A stretch of 64,000 nt of DNA from Pachyseris speciosa (taxonomy: Eukaryota > Cnidaria > Anthozoa > Scleractinia > Pachyseridae), in assembly GCA_016490735.1 (NCBI GenBank), contig JAEMWC010000756.1, forward strand, positions 212,001 to 276,000. The letters run 5' to 3'. This document shows positions 23,691 to 35,231 of this stretch, one piece after another; position 1 is the first letter of the stretch, and every line of letters starts with the position of its first letter. The translations under genes were made by a program, and so were the position numbers. Under the pieces are notes generated by a model. The model was not told the DNA's origin and did no database searches. It saw only the letters and a program-made list of their open reading frames with translations.

Positions 23691-24350
23691 CTGTTGGCAA
23701 ATAAAAATTGTCAAGTTATTACCACATTTATTGAATGTTTTTGAACCCGTCCATATTGTCTCGTTTGAACCGTTTTTCTCAGAAATGTTTTATCTGTTTT
23801 GTCTTCCATGCAACGCAGAGAGAAGAAAACTCTCTAGCCGAAAAAGGTCCTTATCGAAAAACAATGCCCAAACCGGAGATGCTTTAGAAAACGAACCTGT
23901 TATTTGTATACGTCTTGACAACAAAACTGGAGGGTTTCTAAAAAGATGGGCTAATCACATTGATAGACGTCACTCGAAAGTAGCGCTGTTCAACAGCTGT
24001 TCAAAGTTTTACAGTTTTCACGACAGATATTTATTACGTGTGGCCAACGGAAAAAATGAAACGCCGATACGTGCGTGACGATGGAGACTGAAGCTTCATC
24101 ACATTGGGTGTCTTCAACGCCAGGCTTTTAATCGCCTTCCTTGACGTCATCATTTCCAGTAGCGGCCATCTTAGATCCACTCTCTTGCACCTTACAAATT
24201 TTCCAAAAGCCACAGAAATGACACCAAATTTCACCACAATAGAATCAAACCCGATAGAAAACACCAAAATGATGCCTGCAAGAACATAACATTACTTCCA
24301 ATGGCGTGCATGCTCACTTAACGTTCACTCAACTACTTATTACCACTTAC

Positions 24351-25552
24351 CCTGCACTATAAGAAAGAAGACAAAAAGGCCGAACATCAAAGCAACAGGA
24401 AGTGCAGCTCTGAAGTACTTCCAGTATCGCCACCATTCTATGGTTCCAACCATTCTGTCCTCTTTCTCTTCTTTCAGGTCCAGCCTCTCATTCTTCCTTT
24501 CAGCAGTACGAAATGATTCATTTCTTTCTTCTTCAAATTTCTTTCTCTTGTTTTGAAGTGCATTCTTTATTGCATCTTTTCCTTTTCGCTGACTGGCAGC
24601 TCTCCTCTCTCCATCCATTGCAACGTTTTTGCATTCTCTCACAACAGAACCATTCTCAAGCACCAGAAAATAATCCGTCTGTTTGAGAAATTGTACATGA
24701 TGAGTGGCCAGAATCCTTATTCGCCCTGCTAAGAATCCTTTAATGCAGTTTTCGAACAGGAGTTTCCCGACTTTGGCATCCACTGCGCTTAGTGGATCGT
24801 CCAACAGATAAATGTCTGCATCAGAGTAGATTGCGCGCGCCAAACTTACTCTGGCACGCTGATCGCCGCTCAGTATTACTCCACGCTGTCCAATTTCAGT
24901 AAGGTCACCTTTTGGAAAACAGTTTATGTCCATTCCTAAGTCACACACCTGAATAATCATTTGATACGTTTGCTCATCAAAATTTCTCAAAGAGGTCTTA
25001 CCGCTTCCAACAGGACCTGTTATGCCCACAAATTTCCCACTGGAAACTTTTAGTGAGACGTTGTTTAAGGTTGGGTGATCACACGCCTGGTTCCAATGAC
25101 AAGATACTCTGCTGAGAAATACGCGTGATTGCGTGTTTTACGAAGTGTTACAGAATCGCCGAGCAGAAATCAAAGCTGGTTTGCCAGATCTGAAACTTTC
25201 AATTCTCACGGGTTGAAGCTTATACTTTCTCCCTCTGCAGTAAGCTTGAAGTGAAAGTGGGTTTGCTTTGTTGTTTTCAGAGCTCCCCGCAAGGGAATTG
25301 TTTTCAATTAAAGTCTGCACTCTGTCAAGTGCCGTTTTCGCATCCATGATATAGCGTAATGCTTCTCCAATAAATATTCTGACATTAGACAAGATAGAAA
25401 GCAAGGTAAAAACTTGAATAGACTTCACCGTAATGCCTGAAAGAAGAAGGCCCAGGACTGAAAGGAACCCTGCAATGGCGGTGCTGGTGAAGAACAATGC
25501 GTAGATACTGGAGACGATGAATCCTCGTAACCGGATAAAAGAGAGTTCTTTC
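24351..25552 (-). pseudogene. ABCC4: ABCC4-like copy B, exon 3 (NBD1 with deletion and stop)
   Basis: 1202 bases against 1358 in copy A, with acceptor CTGTCGCAG and donor GTAAGTGG. TAA replaces CAA after ARRFCNTS. After GPVGSGKTSL the sequence jumps to RNFDEQ, so the Q-loop region is missing, and the signature has Asp (LSGDQ). Walker B IYLLDDP is kept. The losses are multiples of three, so phase is preserved. Confidence 0.88.
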
Positions 25553-26269
25553 CTGCGACAGAGGTAGATAAATAAATGAGGGTTACATTTGTCAAGAGCT
25601 CTTCCCAAAGTATGTACGACAATTTTCTGTTGTTTTTTTCTTGTTAGTACTCGTAGGAGATCAGTTTTTAAAATGTGTGTTAGTTCTTTGGATACCTAAT
25701 TTGTGGCATGACACTTTTGCGTAAATTTTATTTATTTATTTTTTTTTTTCAGAGTAGGTTCAAAGTTTGGCAACAAACTACATAGGTTTCATTTCTAGCC
25801 AAACGAAGAGAGATAGATAAACACAGATAGCTAAACATTTATTTACCCTCGGCAGTATTTATAGCACAAAGCCTAGTGGGGCCGAACTTGAAGTGAAAGC
25901 GATCCTGGAGACAATGTTGTCAGATACAGTTTTTTGATATTCTCGGAGGCATGGGTGGATTGCGAATTAAACACAGTGAATTAAAATTAATATTGACACT
26001 GGGTACTCCGCCCACTATATTAAACCCATGATGCATTTGGACAGAAACTTGGGGTTTAAAATTTTGCCACTTTCTGCAGCATCGTGCCCCGACTCTCAGC
26101 TGAGTCATGTAACTCGACAGATTTTGAATACTATTATTACGGACGAGTGTTATCAATTCTCAGACACCTTTACAGCACATGTGAATCAAATAATTGAAGT
26201 TTAAGCTTTAGTTTAATCGTTGTTTCTTTCACTCACGAATGTTCTCTGTATGTAAACAACAATCCTTTA

Positions 26270-28610
26270 TTCTAGATTGGGAAAGGAGCTATTCTTCGGT
26301 CAAAATCAAAGTGGTATAATGAAAAAGAAAAGAACACTAAATACTTCCTCAGTCTTGAAAAACGACACTATACATTTTTTCAGTAAAGAAATCAAACTGC
26401 TCTGAGCCCTGAGGATCGGATCAACTGCGACGGTATCTTAACCGAAACAGAATGCGCAGAAGCCTTAAAATCTATGGATTTGGATAAAATGCCAGGCACA
26501 GACGGCCTTCCAGCTGAGTTTTATAAAAAAAAATTTGGAAATTCATTTCAACTTATTTGCTTTCTGCTCTTAACTTTGCGTTCGAGTTGCTCTGCTTGTC
26601 TATCACCCAAAGACGCGGAATCTATAAACTTATTCCAAAAATAAACAAAAAAAAACAAACAAACACAGAGCCTTTTTATGTAAAAACAAATTGGCGTCTT
26701 ATAACCCTCCTCAACACGGATTTTATAATTGCAGCAAAAGCTATTGCAAATCGCCAGTTTTAAGTCTGTGCGATCAGACAGGTTTTATTAAAGGGCGGTC
26801 CATCGGCGAAAATTACACCGTATTGATGGCATCATCCAATATGCTGTACCGCATAATATTCCAGGTTTTTACTCTTCATAGATTTTGAAAAAGCTTTCGA
26901 TTCACTTGATGAATGGCCTTTCATTTTTTTATACTCTACTCTTCTTTGGCTTTGGTAGATAAACTGTTTATTGGGTAAGGACTTTTTATTGTAGAATTGG
27001 AAGTTGTATTCTCAACAATTGCTGGTCAAGCATTTTTTTCCCAGCCTCAAAGAGGTGTTAGGCAAGGCTACCCGCTTTCACCATTTTTATTTATTCTGGC
27101 AGCGGAGATACTGGCCAAGTCAATCCGAAACAATAGGAGCATAAAGGGTCTTTCTCAAGATTACAAGGAGGTTAAGATAAGTCAATATGCTGATGATACT
27201 ACTCTTATCCTAAACGGGTCTAAGGACTCTCTTGTTTCAGACCTGCATTTCAGTAGACGAGGGATGACCGCATTGAAATCCAGCGCCCCAAACCACTCGG
27301 CCATCCTGCCTCCAATAAGAACTACTAAGTTTTTTCCACTGTAACCTAAATGTTAGGGATACAAAGGAAATGATCATCAGGGTAACCGACCCTTTTCTTA
27401 CGGAAATATTAGAATATTGGGCCGAAATAAATTTCGAATGCCAAATAACTTCAGTCTGAAATCAAGTTTGGAGAACAGACACTATGATTCAATTCACTAC
27501 AGAGAATTGATAATAAACCAGTTTTCTTAAAGGATTGGTTTGAAAAAGGCCGATAACTAAAGTAAAACACCTTCAAACAATAGCGGGCAATAACGGTTTT
27601 CTGACTCTTAATGTTTTTGTCGCAAATCATGATCTAAAAGTACGCCCTCTTGGGTTTTATGGTCTATTGTCAGCTATAAATTCTCTTCGTAAAACGGTCT
27701 CCGAAGCTACAGAGCTTAAGGAACACAACTCTGAGACATTTGTGACAAGATTATGAAAAGCGAAAGGCCAGGTCCGTTAATTTACACTGACAGCTAGTCG
27801 ATGCCAAAGGCCTATAGAACCCCAAGCAATAGCCAAAATAAATGGCCTCAGGACTGTAACCTGTTTGACGAAGACAACACTTTTACCTGGGAACTTGCTT
27901 ACCTTATGACACCAAGATGCACCAAAAGCACTAAGCTGAGTTCTGCAGTTTAAATTTTTGCATAGGCGTATACCAACCAAAGATTTTTTATTTGAAATAG
28001 GAAGAAAACAAAATGAGGAAGGGACCTTTTGTCATGATTCCACTTTAATCCACACCTTTCTTGGTCATGTAATGTTACTTCCACCTTTTGGAAACAAGAG
28101 TGACTGGATGGCTTCAGGGCAACCTCCCGTTAATCGGCGAATACATTCTACTGAATATTACTGCATTGGGCCTGAGGCCGGAATCTCATGCAAAATATGC
28201 GCTTCAACTATACTGTTTCCTGTTAGCGTGTTATCATATATGCAAGCCACATTGGACGAAACGTCGCCAAATTTTGCCCCTTTTTTACTTACGTCTTGTC
28301 AAATCTAAATTTACAATAGAGACAAAAGCGGGAGACACCCAAAAATGGTCTCGTTTTCTTGACTGTCTTTAAATTGTTGTTTCTTTTCCTTCTTCCCTGA
28401 CGAGCAATCTATTGACAAATATGGGAACAATTTTGTAATTATCTACAAATATTGTAAGATATATAAGTATATTACTTAGTTGCTCCACTCTTCCTTTTTT
28501 TTCTTGTAACGTGCTCTTATAATTGGTTTGTACATGGAATATATTTTTTTCTTTTATTGCTGGTACATTAAAAGTTCCTCTCACATTAAAATAAAAGATA
28601 TGTAGTTGAA
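26270..28610 (+). mobile_element. Degenerate LINE (L1/Tx1-like ORF2 remnant), antisense in copy B intron 2
   Basis: Scattered frames in plus orientation resemble one LINE ORF2. SKWYNEKEKNTKYFLSLEKR lies near 26310-26360 and MDLDKMPGTDGLPAEFYK near 26472-26525. The palm region GVRQGYPLSPFLFILAAEIL and the catalytic YADD (SQYADDTTLIL) lie at about 27050-27210. Near 27958-28370 follow RRIPTKDFLFEIGRKQNEE, then GLRPESHAKYALQLYCFLL. Stops and frameshifts lie throughout, and the 5' part is missing. The stretch to about 28610 is AT-rich and probably the 3' UTR. The clade is inferred from the order of motifs only. Confidence 0.82.
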
Positions 28611-29002
28611 TTGTCTGTTTGTTTTTCTTGCGAGCGGGCGGGTGTCTTTACTTCGGGGGCTGGCTGTTCTTCGACTTCGATGCATCTCGATAGTGTAAAG
28701 AAAAGTTTGCCTCCCTTATAATTATAAAGTAACACGTAATCGCAATGAGTCCTCGTACAGTTACGTTAAAGATGAATTGCACTTATATCTTTTCAAAGTT
28801 TTGTAAATTTTGGAAACTTCTTAAAACACAATTGCAATTAATCCTTAATTGTAATCGGCCCCATGCAATTACATGCACGAATATTTTCACGGAGTAAACA
28901 TACCAATGGAAGTTTCCGGAAAGCAATGCTAAGACAGCTCACTATTACATAATAGGTACACACACTTAAAACCTCTAAGGGTAGTCTCTTTAATTAACCA
29001 AC

Positions 29003-29379
29003 CTTCTTATACTTGTAACCAGGTCTTTGAATTTCCATTCCCAAGCGTACATTTTTACTGCTCGGATTCCCGCAATGATCTCTTTCATAACCTCCAACCG
29101 TTTTTCGGTCTGGTCTGCAGCCCTTCTGCGCCATTTTGCAGCTTTTCGAGCTGCTAAGGCTCCATAGACAGAGACGGCCAAGAAAGCAAATGTTCCAATC
29201 AACGCTTGCCAGGCGACAACCTTCCAAATAAATGCAACTCCAATAACAATGTCCAGTAAAGCAGATGAAATGAACCCAAGATAGTAGGTGCCCATCTGTT
29301 CAATTGTTTTAGCATCGTTTGAAACGACATTGTTGCCTGAGCTAATCTCTTCTAATGCTCGTCGATTCATAGAAAGGAT
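29003..29379 (-). pseudogene. ABCC4: ABCC4-like copy B, exon 2 (TMD1)
   Basis: Acceptor TATGTAG, donor AAGAAG|GTTGGT, 377 bases, frame open throughout. It has a 6-base in-frame loss in the motif SGNIVNLVSND (here SGNNVVSND). This exon shows the ancestral reading at the point where copy A has its extra base. Confidence 0.88.
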
Positions 29380-30099
29380 CTACATAAAAAGAAAGAACCA
29401 CTAGTGTTATTGCATGTAGAAAGGCAAGCGCTGTAAAGATCTTGCTGAGCTCGTTTCAGCTGCGCACTTAACATACTTAAAACAACTTTAATTTGTGGCT
29501 TATTTCATGTACAAATCATGTTGCCTCTGGTCTTGCTTGCAGCAACTCTAAACACTGCATTTCTCCAACTAGTTTCATGGTCGTTACCTCATGATGACCC
29601 GCAGAGATGTTTGGGTCTATGGATCGTGAAAAGGTGGTGAATTCTAGACCTTATACCGATTTGAAATGAAGTAATGGTAACGTGTTAAATTACACCGCAC
29701 ATACCGCATAATTTGATGGGAGGCGTTTCAAGACGGTAGACAGGTTTTTGCGAAGGCTCGAATTGACGAGCGTCGTAGGCTCGAGTTTCTAGAGGGGTGC
29801 TGGGAGATGCTCCCACGGGAAATTTTTAAAATACAGCCATTCAAGACTTCACTTTGTGCGATTTGAAGGAGGCGTTTATTGAAAATCAGAAAGTCAAGAT
29901 CAAACGTAAAAATGTCAATACGTCAATACTGCCGGTGGCTGGAATTGTGCAACAAATCTTCAAGAGCGGTATTGGGTCTGTTACGCCACAAACTGTAACA
30001 TTACTGGCGCAAAAGGTAATAACTCTTGACGCAAAATGTATTAACGTTGGTAACGAAAATGTAACAACTTTTGACGCAAAATGTAATGCATATAAGTAA

Positions 30100-30320
30100 C
30101 GCAAAATGTAATGCATACAGGAGTCGGACCCATGACCTTTGCGATACTGACGCAGAGGTCATGGTTCGATGGTATCGTAGACCGGAGGTCATGGCTTGGA
30201 CTCCAGTACAAGCCTGAATTTTTTTCAGGCTTCATTTTCACTACTGCTTAATTAAGTAGTGCTTATAATGCGATGATCATTCACATCTTCATTATATCCT
30301 GATGAAGAAACAACAGCTTG
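30100..30320 (+). mobile_element. tRNA-derived SINE-like element
   Basis: The head holds GGAGGTCATGGCTTGGACTC, a weak B-box. It is followed by CCTGAATTTTTTTCAGGCTT and ACTACTGCTTAATTAAGTAG, two short hairpins, and an AT-rich tail with GCGATGATCATTCA. I know this body from cnidarian SINEs, but the family name is not certain. Confidence 0.5.
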
Positions 30321-30461
30321 AAGTTTTAGAACAATTGCTTTTTTGCTTCTTTATTTTTTTGCCCACTTAATTGTTTTGCCAATTTTGCTTTGATCATTTA
30401 AATGTATCAAAGTGTATAAACTAGAGTATTCAATACATGTACATGTGCTCTTATGACCTAC

Positions 30462-30959
30462 CCGTTTATAAACAAATCCAATCATGGCGACTTTGAGTCA
30501 AATTGCCACCGTCTCGGTTTTGATCATCGATCTTCTAGTTGGAACCAAAGCAAAGCAGAAAACCAAGGGTAGAGTTACAACGTAACTTTTCTCCGAGTCT
30601 CCAGCAACACCTCTTAAGAAGAACCACACCATCAGAGGTATGGCGTTGAATGTCAGTGAGAAAATTATTCGAAGAATAACCAGAGTGATGTAATCTCTGC
30701 AAGGAATGACCCTGAACATGGCTCTCCAAAGGCGAGGTCTTGTTCTGTTTTGTTCGGACGCTCTTTCCTCTGCCAGCCATTCCAGCTCTAAATCATGAAC
30801 AAGTTTCTCTGATTGATTAGAAGTTTCGATCGTAAACAAGTCCTCTTCTCCCAGTGGCTGTTTGCTTCCGAGTTTGAGAATTCTGCTCATCCAAGAGAAT
30901 GTCAGCAATGATCAAAATCCAGCTTGGCTTTGTGGATTTGTCACTGAGCGGTCTTCCAT
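30462..30959 (-). pseudogene. ABCC4: ABCC4-like copy B, exon 1 (two stops)
   Basis: It starts MEDRSVTNPQSQAGF, then TGA where copy A has TTA (Leu). After this the frame continues as SLLTFSWMSRILKLG and on to a second stop, ATT TGA, where copy A has ATT CGA. The exon is 18 bases shorter than in copy A near RSLCQSQ. The donor GTAGGT is kept. Confidence 0.88.
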
Positions 30960-31129
30960 TATGTGTTCTAGAGATGTAACCGTAGAAGAAAGAGTCCGGA
31001 GAAATCATAACTTGGACATAAATCTATTTGAGCGGTATGAATTCTATCCAGGCAAACAAACAAAGTAAGAAAAAGCAAATAAAGCTAGCAGCTTAAGTTT
31101 CCAAAGTGTTCACTACCTCCTAGGGCGTT

Positions 31130-31285
31130 ATTGGATCCAAGAAAAGAAGACATTGGAGATTCACACTTACTCAAACAATGAAAATAGGGGTGCCGCCGAG
31201 GTGGTGCAAGTTTACTAGCTAGTCTGTTTCCAACAGATGCGAAATATTCATTCATGATATTCGGGATCTTAGAAGCTTCTTTCAC
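31130..31285 (-). mobile_element. LINE ORF2 fragment
   Basis: The minus-strand frame reads KIPNIMNEYFASVGNRLASK followed by LAPP, which is the segment that joins endonuclease and reverse transcriptase in many LINEs (N.YF..VG..LA). It is only about 50 residues and is cut on both sides. Confidence 0.5.
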
Positions 31286-31409
31286 GAGTTTGTTGTCATG
31301 TTGAAGTCTTAAATTGCGGTTATGGTCTTAAAATTATTCTTGCGGCGATAAAGAAATTCATTGATTCATTATAAATGATCACTAATGTCAGAGATAACAC
31401 CGTAGTTTC

Positions 31410-33460
31410 TTCCTTCATAAACGTAACGATAAACGCATTCCCACTGAAACTATCTGCGACCTTATACGTATTATCCTGAACATGAACAATTTCACATTTA
31501 ACAACAAACATTATCTACAAAAACACGGTACTGCAATGGGCACAAAAATGGCTCCTTCAGTTACTAACCTATTTCTTGCTAAATTCGAACATGACGTTCT
31601 CAACAATGCACCTTATCTACCTAACACCTGGCTCCCTTTCTTGGACGATATTTTTGTTATTTGGACCGAAGGTTCAGATAAACTAAAATTATTTGTTGAC
31701 TATCTCAATAACCTACACCCCACCATCGCAAGTTCACTTGTTCACATTCCCTTACTAATAACCCATTCCTTGATGTCATGGTTTTACTCAAGGATGGTCT
31801 AATAGAAACTGACCTTTACACTAAACCTACTGACAAACATCAGTATTTACTTATCTCTTCATGCCATCCCACCCACACTAAGCTTTCTATTCCGTATATC
31901 CCTGCATTTCGCCTTCGTCGCATATGCTCCAACTACGACACTTACAAACAGCGTTCTAAGGAACTCATGGACTACCTCGTTAATCGGGGTTAAAACTTGA
32001 ACTTTATTAAAACTCAAATACAACGCGCTTCGACATTACTCGCAACGACGCTCTTAAAACCAAACCCAAACAACAGATCGATACTGTTCCTTTCGTCATT
32101 ACATATAATCCTGTCTTACCTAACATAGCTCACATAATCCACAAACATTCCAGTGTACACTAGTCATCTGATCGTTGTAAAACCGTTTTTACTAATCTCC
32201 CTTTAGTAGCCTATAGGCGCTGTAAAAACATTAGTGACATCCTTGTTAGAGCACAGTTACCGCAACCTGTCAGCTCTAACAACTCCCGTCAGCCTCCCGG
32301 CTCTTTTCACTGCCAGAAGCATAAATGTACCACCGACGTGTCCTTATATAGAAAACGGATTAGATCAATAAATATTTTATAATACTAGCAATACCTGTAA
32401 AATCAAATCGCACATTTCTTGTGATACTTACAATGTAATTTATATGATTCAAGTGTAATAAATGTCATCTTCAATATATCGAGGAAACCAAACGTCGACT
32501 TAAAGACCGCTTTATTGGACATAGGCGAGGGTCCCCCAGGGGTTTTTGGCAATGGGAACACGGGAACAAAGCAAAAAAATCGTAGGGTACAAGGGAACAT
32601 CAAATAGGTTAGGGAACAGGGGAACAAACAAAAACTTACAAGGCCCTACGTTTTTTACATAAACGTGGGGGTGATGGAAGATTTTCTGCTGTTTTCTGAT
32701 TTCTTTGGCAAGTTTTTGTTGCCATCTTTCGTGTCTACTCGTCTCTGACCGTTTCTAGCTCTAGAAAGAATGATCAAAATTTATCAGCAACACTGTAGAC
32801 CTTCAATCAGTTATTTTGTTTTGTTCAGATTAGTTAATTAGGACGTATATGCAAAGAATAAGAGATAAAATTTAATCTTGAAAGGGTAACAAGGGAACGA
32901 GGTGTAATTTTGGACGGGAACAAGGGAACAGAGTTAAAATTTTGAAGGGAACACGGGAACACAGACTCCCCCTGGGGGACCCTCATAGGCGACCTATTAT
33001 CAACCCTTCAAGTTATAATCCCACTGCGGTCTCCGGACACTTCCTTGCCAGTGATCATACTATCAGTGATCATATGGCCCTGATACCTCTCGAACAATTG
33101 TATACCAAACGTGATTCCATTAGAAAGGCTCGTGAGGCATTTCTTATTCAGTTAGGTAAAACATTAGAACCTGCTGGCCTTAACAAACGCGATGAAATGT
33201 AATGTTAAGTTTTTCTGGCTTTATTCTACTCTTTTTCTGTATCATTTAAATCTTATATCATTTTAGTTGCTTTGTTATTTTCCTGTTGCTTTGACACATC
33301 ACATTACTATTTCATGTCATTTCCGGTAAATATAAATACCATGTAAACTCGCGTTTTCCTTCAATAAACCTGAAGAAGGCTGGTGTTGGCCAGCCGAAAT
33401 ATCGTATTTACGCCTTTACACGTTGTTTGACCCACCCTTGCAGTATTTCCCTACATTTCA
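31410..33460 (+). mobile_element. Penelope-like retroelement, 5' truncated and split by an insertion
   Basis: The reverse transcriptase part (31422-31993) has HGTAMGTKMAPSVTNLFLAK, the catalytic block FLDDIFVIW, then LYTKPTDKHQYL, all typical of Penelope-like RTs. It needs a frame change near 31770. A cysteine/histidine-rich segment (HCQKHKCTTDVS) lies near 32310. The C-terminal end after the insertion (32990-33199) reads RRPIINPSSYNPTAVSGHFL, then IPLEQLYTKRDSIRKAREAF and NKRDEM, the usual tail of the GIY-YIG endonuclease module. The 3' end has CCTGAAGAAGGCTGGTGTTG. It is inactive because of stops, frameshifts and the insertion. Confidence 0.88.
32528..32983. mobile_element. 456-bp non-autonomous hAT-like element inside the Penelope-like element
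   Basis: Ends AGGGTCCCCCAGGGG and its perfect complement CCCCTGGGGGACCCT. CATAGGCG flanks both sides (32520-32527 and 32984-32991). An 8-bp target duplication and short inverted repeats are what hAT transposases leave. The inside is made of GGGAACA-rich direct repeats and codes for no transposase. Confidence 0.88.
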
Positions 33461-33567
33461 TTTTTTTGACTGGTACGATCTATCTTTGATCCAACGTTGA
33501 GCAAGTTCACGGTTTTTTGCAGTGGTTTTGATAACCTTAAAATTTCATGTGTGTCTTACCCATATAG

Positions 33568-34129
33568 ATTACTATAGACGGTGTGAATATTATGGATCTC
33601 AATCTTCAAGCGGCTCCGCCGCCGATCCATGGCCGTAATAACTCAGGATCCCATTCTCTTTAGTGGCAGCCTCAGAAAAAACCTAGATCCCTTCACTCTG
33701 TACGAAGACCATGATCTATGGAGTGCGCTGGAAGAAGTGCAGTTGAATACCCTGGTACAACAATTACCTGGTCAACTGGAATACAGTTTGAAAGAGTCCG
33801 GGAGAAACTTAAGTGTTGGCGAGCGTCAGCTAGTCTGTTTAGCGCGTGCGCTGTTGCAGAAAAGCAAGATCATCATACTTGATGAAGCCACTGCTAATGT
33901 GGATTACAAGACAGACCAATTGATTCAAGAAGTTATACGAACGAGATTTAAAGATTCCACAGTACTGACCATCGCTCATCGTTTGAACACAATCATGGAC
34001 TACGATAAAGTGTTGGTCATGGATCAAGGACGAGTGGTGGAATTTGACAAACCTGAAGTCCTGCTTCAGAATAACAACGGATATTTTTATCGTCTTGTTC
34101 AAACTCATAACATATCTGCATCGAATTAA
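33568..34129 (+). pseudogene. ABCC4: ABCC4-like copy C, orphan last exon (NBD2) with frameshift
   Basis: Acceptor CCCATATAG precedes ITIDGVNIMDLNLQA, the start of exon 7 of the family. At a GCTCCGCCGCCG stretch (about 33612-33625) four extra bases compared with copies A and B shift the frame. After that 166 codons are open, with LSVGERQLVCLARALLQ, IIILDEATANVD and TIAHRLNTI, to a stop after NISASN. No other exon of this copy is present upstream: the Penelope-like 3' end lies about 110 bases before it. It is more diverged from A and B than they are from each other, and it is inverted. Confidence 0.88.
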
Positions 34130-34638
34130 AGGGGCACTGTCACCGGGATTTTTGCCGTTTTTGGTTGAATTCTGCCAAAATAACTGCCTTTTACTACCCT
34201 GCGAGTGGTTGTTTTCTCCTACGCTTCCCGAGAGAAAAACCACTGCGAGCAACCGTTTGATTTTCCATCGAGCATGCGCGAAGTACGTCACGCCCCACGT
34301 GATGCATTGACATCACATCTTATTTCGCGGGAAAATTTTTAACGCGTGCTCGGCTGAAAGCATGAGTATTTGTACAACTCCGGTGGGCTCTCCACAACGT
34401 GTTAATGCAAAGGCAAATTGATCGCCAAAAACTCCAACAAAAAGCAGGGAGAAGAGAAGGGTTTTCATAATAATTATTGTGAAGTAAACATTGCAAAATA
34501 TGCCAATTTTAAATTATTTTACTACCTTTTTACCGTATAACTCTTCCCGCCAGTCTTGTCAACTTTCATTAGTCCCGAATTTGCCAATGAATTCTTCGTC
34601 TCTTATTTTATTTCATTTTTTTTATTTTGCCACGCCAC

Positions 34639-34713
<75 letters not shown>
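34639..34713 (+). repeat. Microsatellite (AAT)n
   Basis: About 25 uninterrupted TAA units. Confidence 0.97.
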
Positions 34714-34860
34714 CGGTCCCTTCCTGAATATCCGCCCCTGGGTCTCCAAGGATGGAAGATTTTCCTACCAAAAATTTCTTGTTGTAGCTTCGCATAACAA
34801 CTCCATTTATTAAGTGATCTTTCAGAGGGACTGGTAAATATAGATTACAGCATACACCTT

Positions 34861-35027
34861 ATTCCAAAATGACGGCCAATTTATTATTCTTTTGTTTGCA
34901 TGTTAATCAGCCTTCTTTGCCTCATTTTCACGTCAAAATTCTTTCGTATTTTGTACACGTTGACGAGGCAAAGAGGGCTAATTAACATGCAAACAAAAGA
35001 ATAATAAATTGGCCGCCATTTTGGAAT
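34861..35027. mobile_element. Palindromic MITE, 167 bp
   Basis: Arms ATTCCAAAATGACGGCCAAT and the complement ATTGGCCGCCATTTTGGAAT-like on the other side pair for about 60 bases, including TTATTCTTTTGTTTGCATG and its complement. Confidence 0.88.
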
Positions 35028-35165
35028 GTGCGACGTACGGACATTTATTCACGAGTTGCAAAACTTGGGAAAACGAACGAGTGAGCGCAGCGAACGAGTG
35101 AGTTATCCGAAATTTGGAACGAGTGAATAAAAATCCGTACAAAGCACTTTCTATGCTGTAATTTG

Positions 35166-35168
<3 letters not shown>

Positions 35169-35231
<63 letters not shown>
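35169..35231 (+). repeat. Microsatellite (TA)n
   Basis: Uninterrupted TA dinucleotides over about 62 bases. Confidence 0.97.

Larger units (their letters stand above)
19439..30959 (-). pseudogene. ABCC4: ABCC4/MRP4-like ABC transporter, copy B (dead tandem duplicate)
   Basis: Seven exons in the same order and phases as copy A, 16-17 kb further along, on the same strand. Five codons that are sense in copy A are stops here: TGA at 30914-30912 (codon 16), TGA at 30500-30498, TAA at 25140-25138, TAG at 23628-23626 and TAG at 20587-20585. Exon 3 has lost about 43 codons directly after Walker A of NBD1, removing the Q-loop, and the signature is LSGDQ. Exon 6 has at least two single-base losses and lacks three residues before Walker A of NBD2. 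A full transporter cannot be made. The second intron received an antisense LINE. Exon 7 remains almost intact, so decay is recent or exchange with copy A has occurred. Confidence 0.92.

Noticed and set aside
30912..30914. TGA in copy B exon 1 as a selenocysteine or recoded codon
   Set aside because: Copy A has a plain leucine codon there, and copy B has four more stops, including TAA and TAG.
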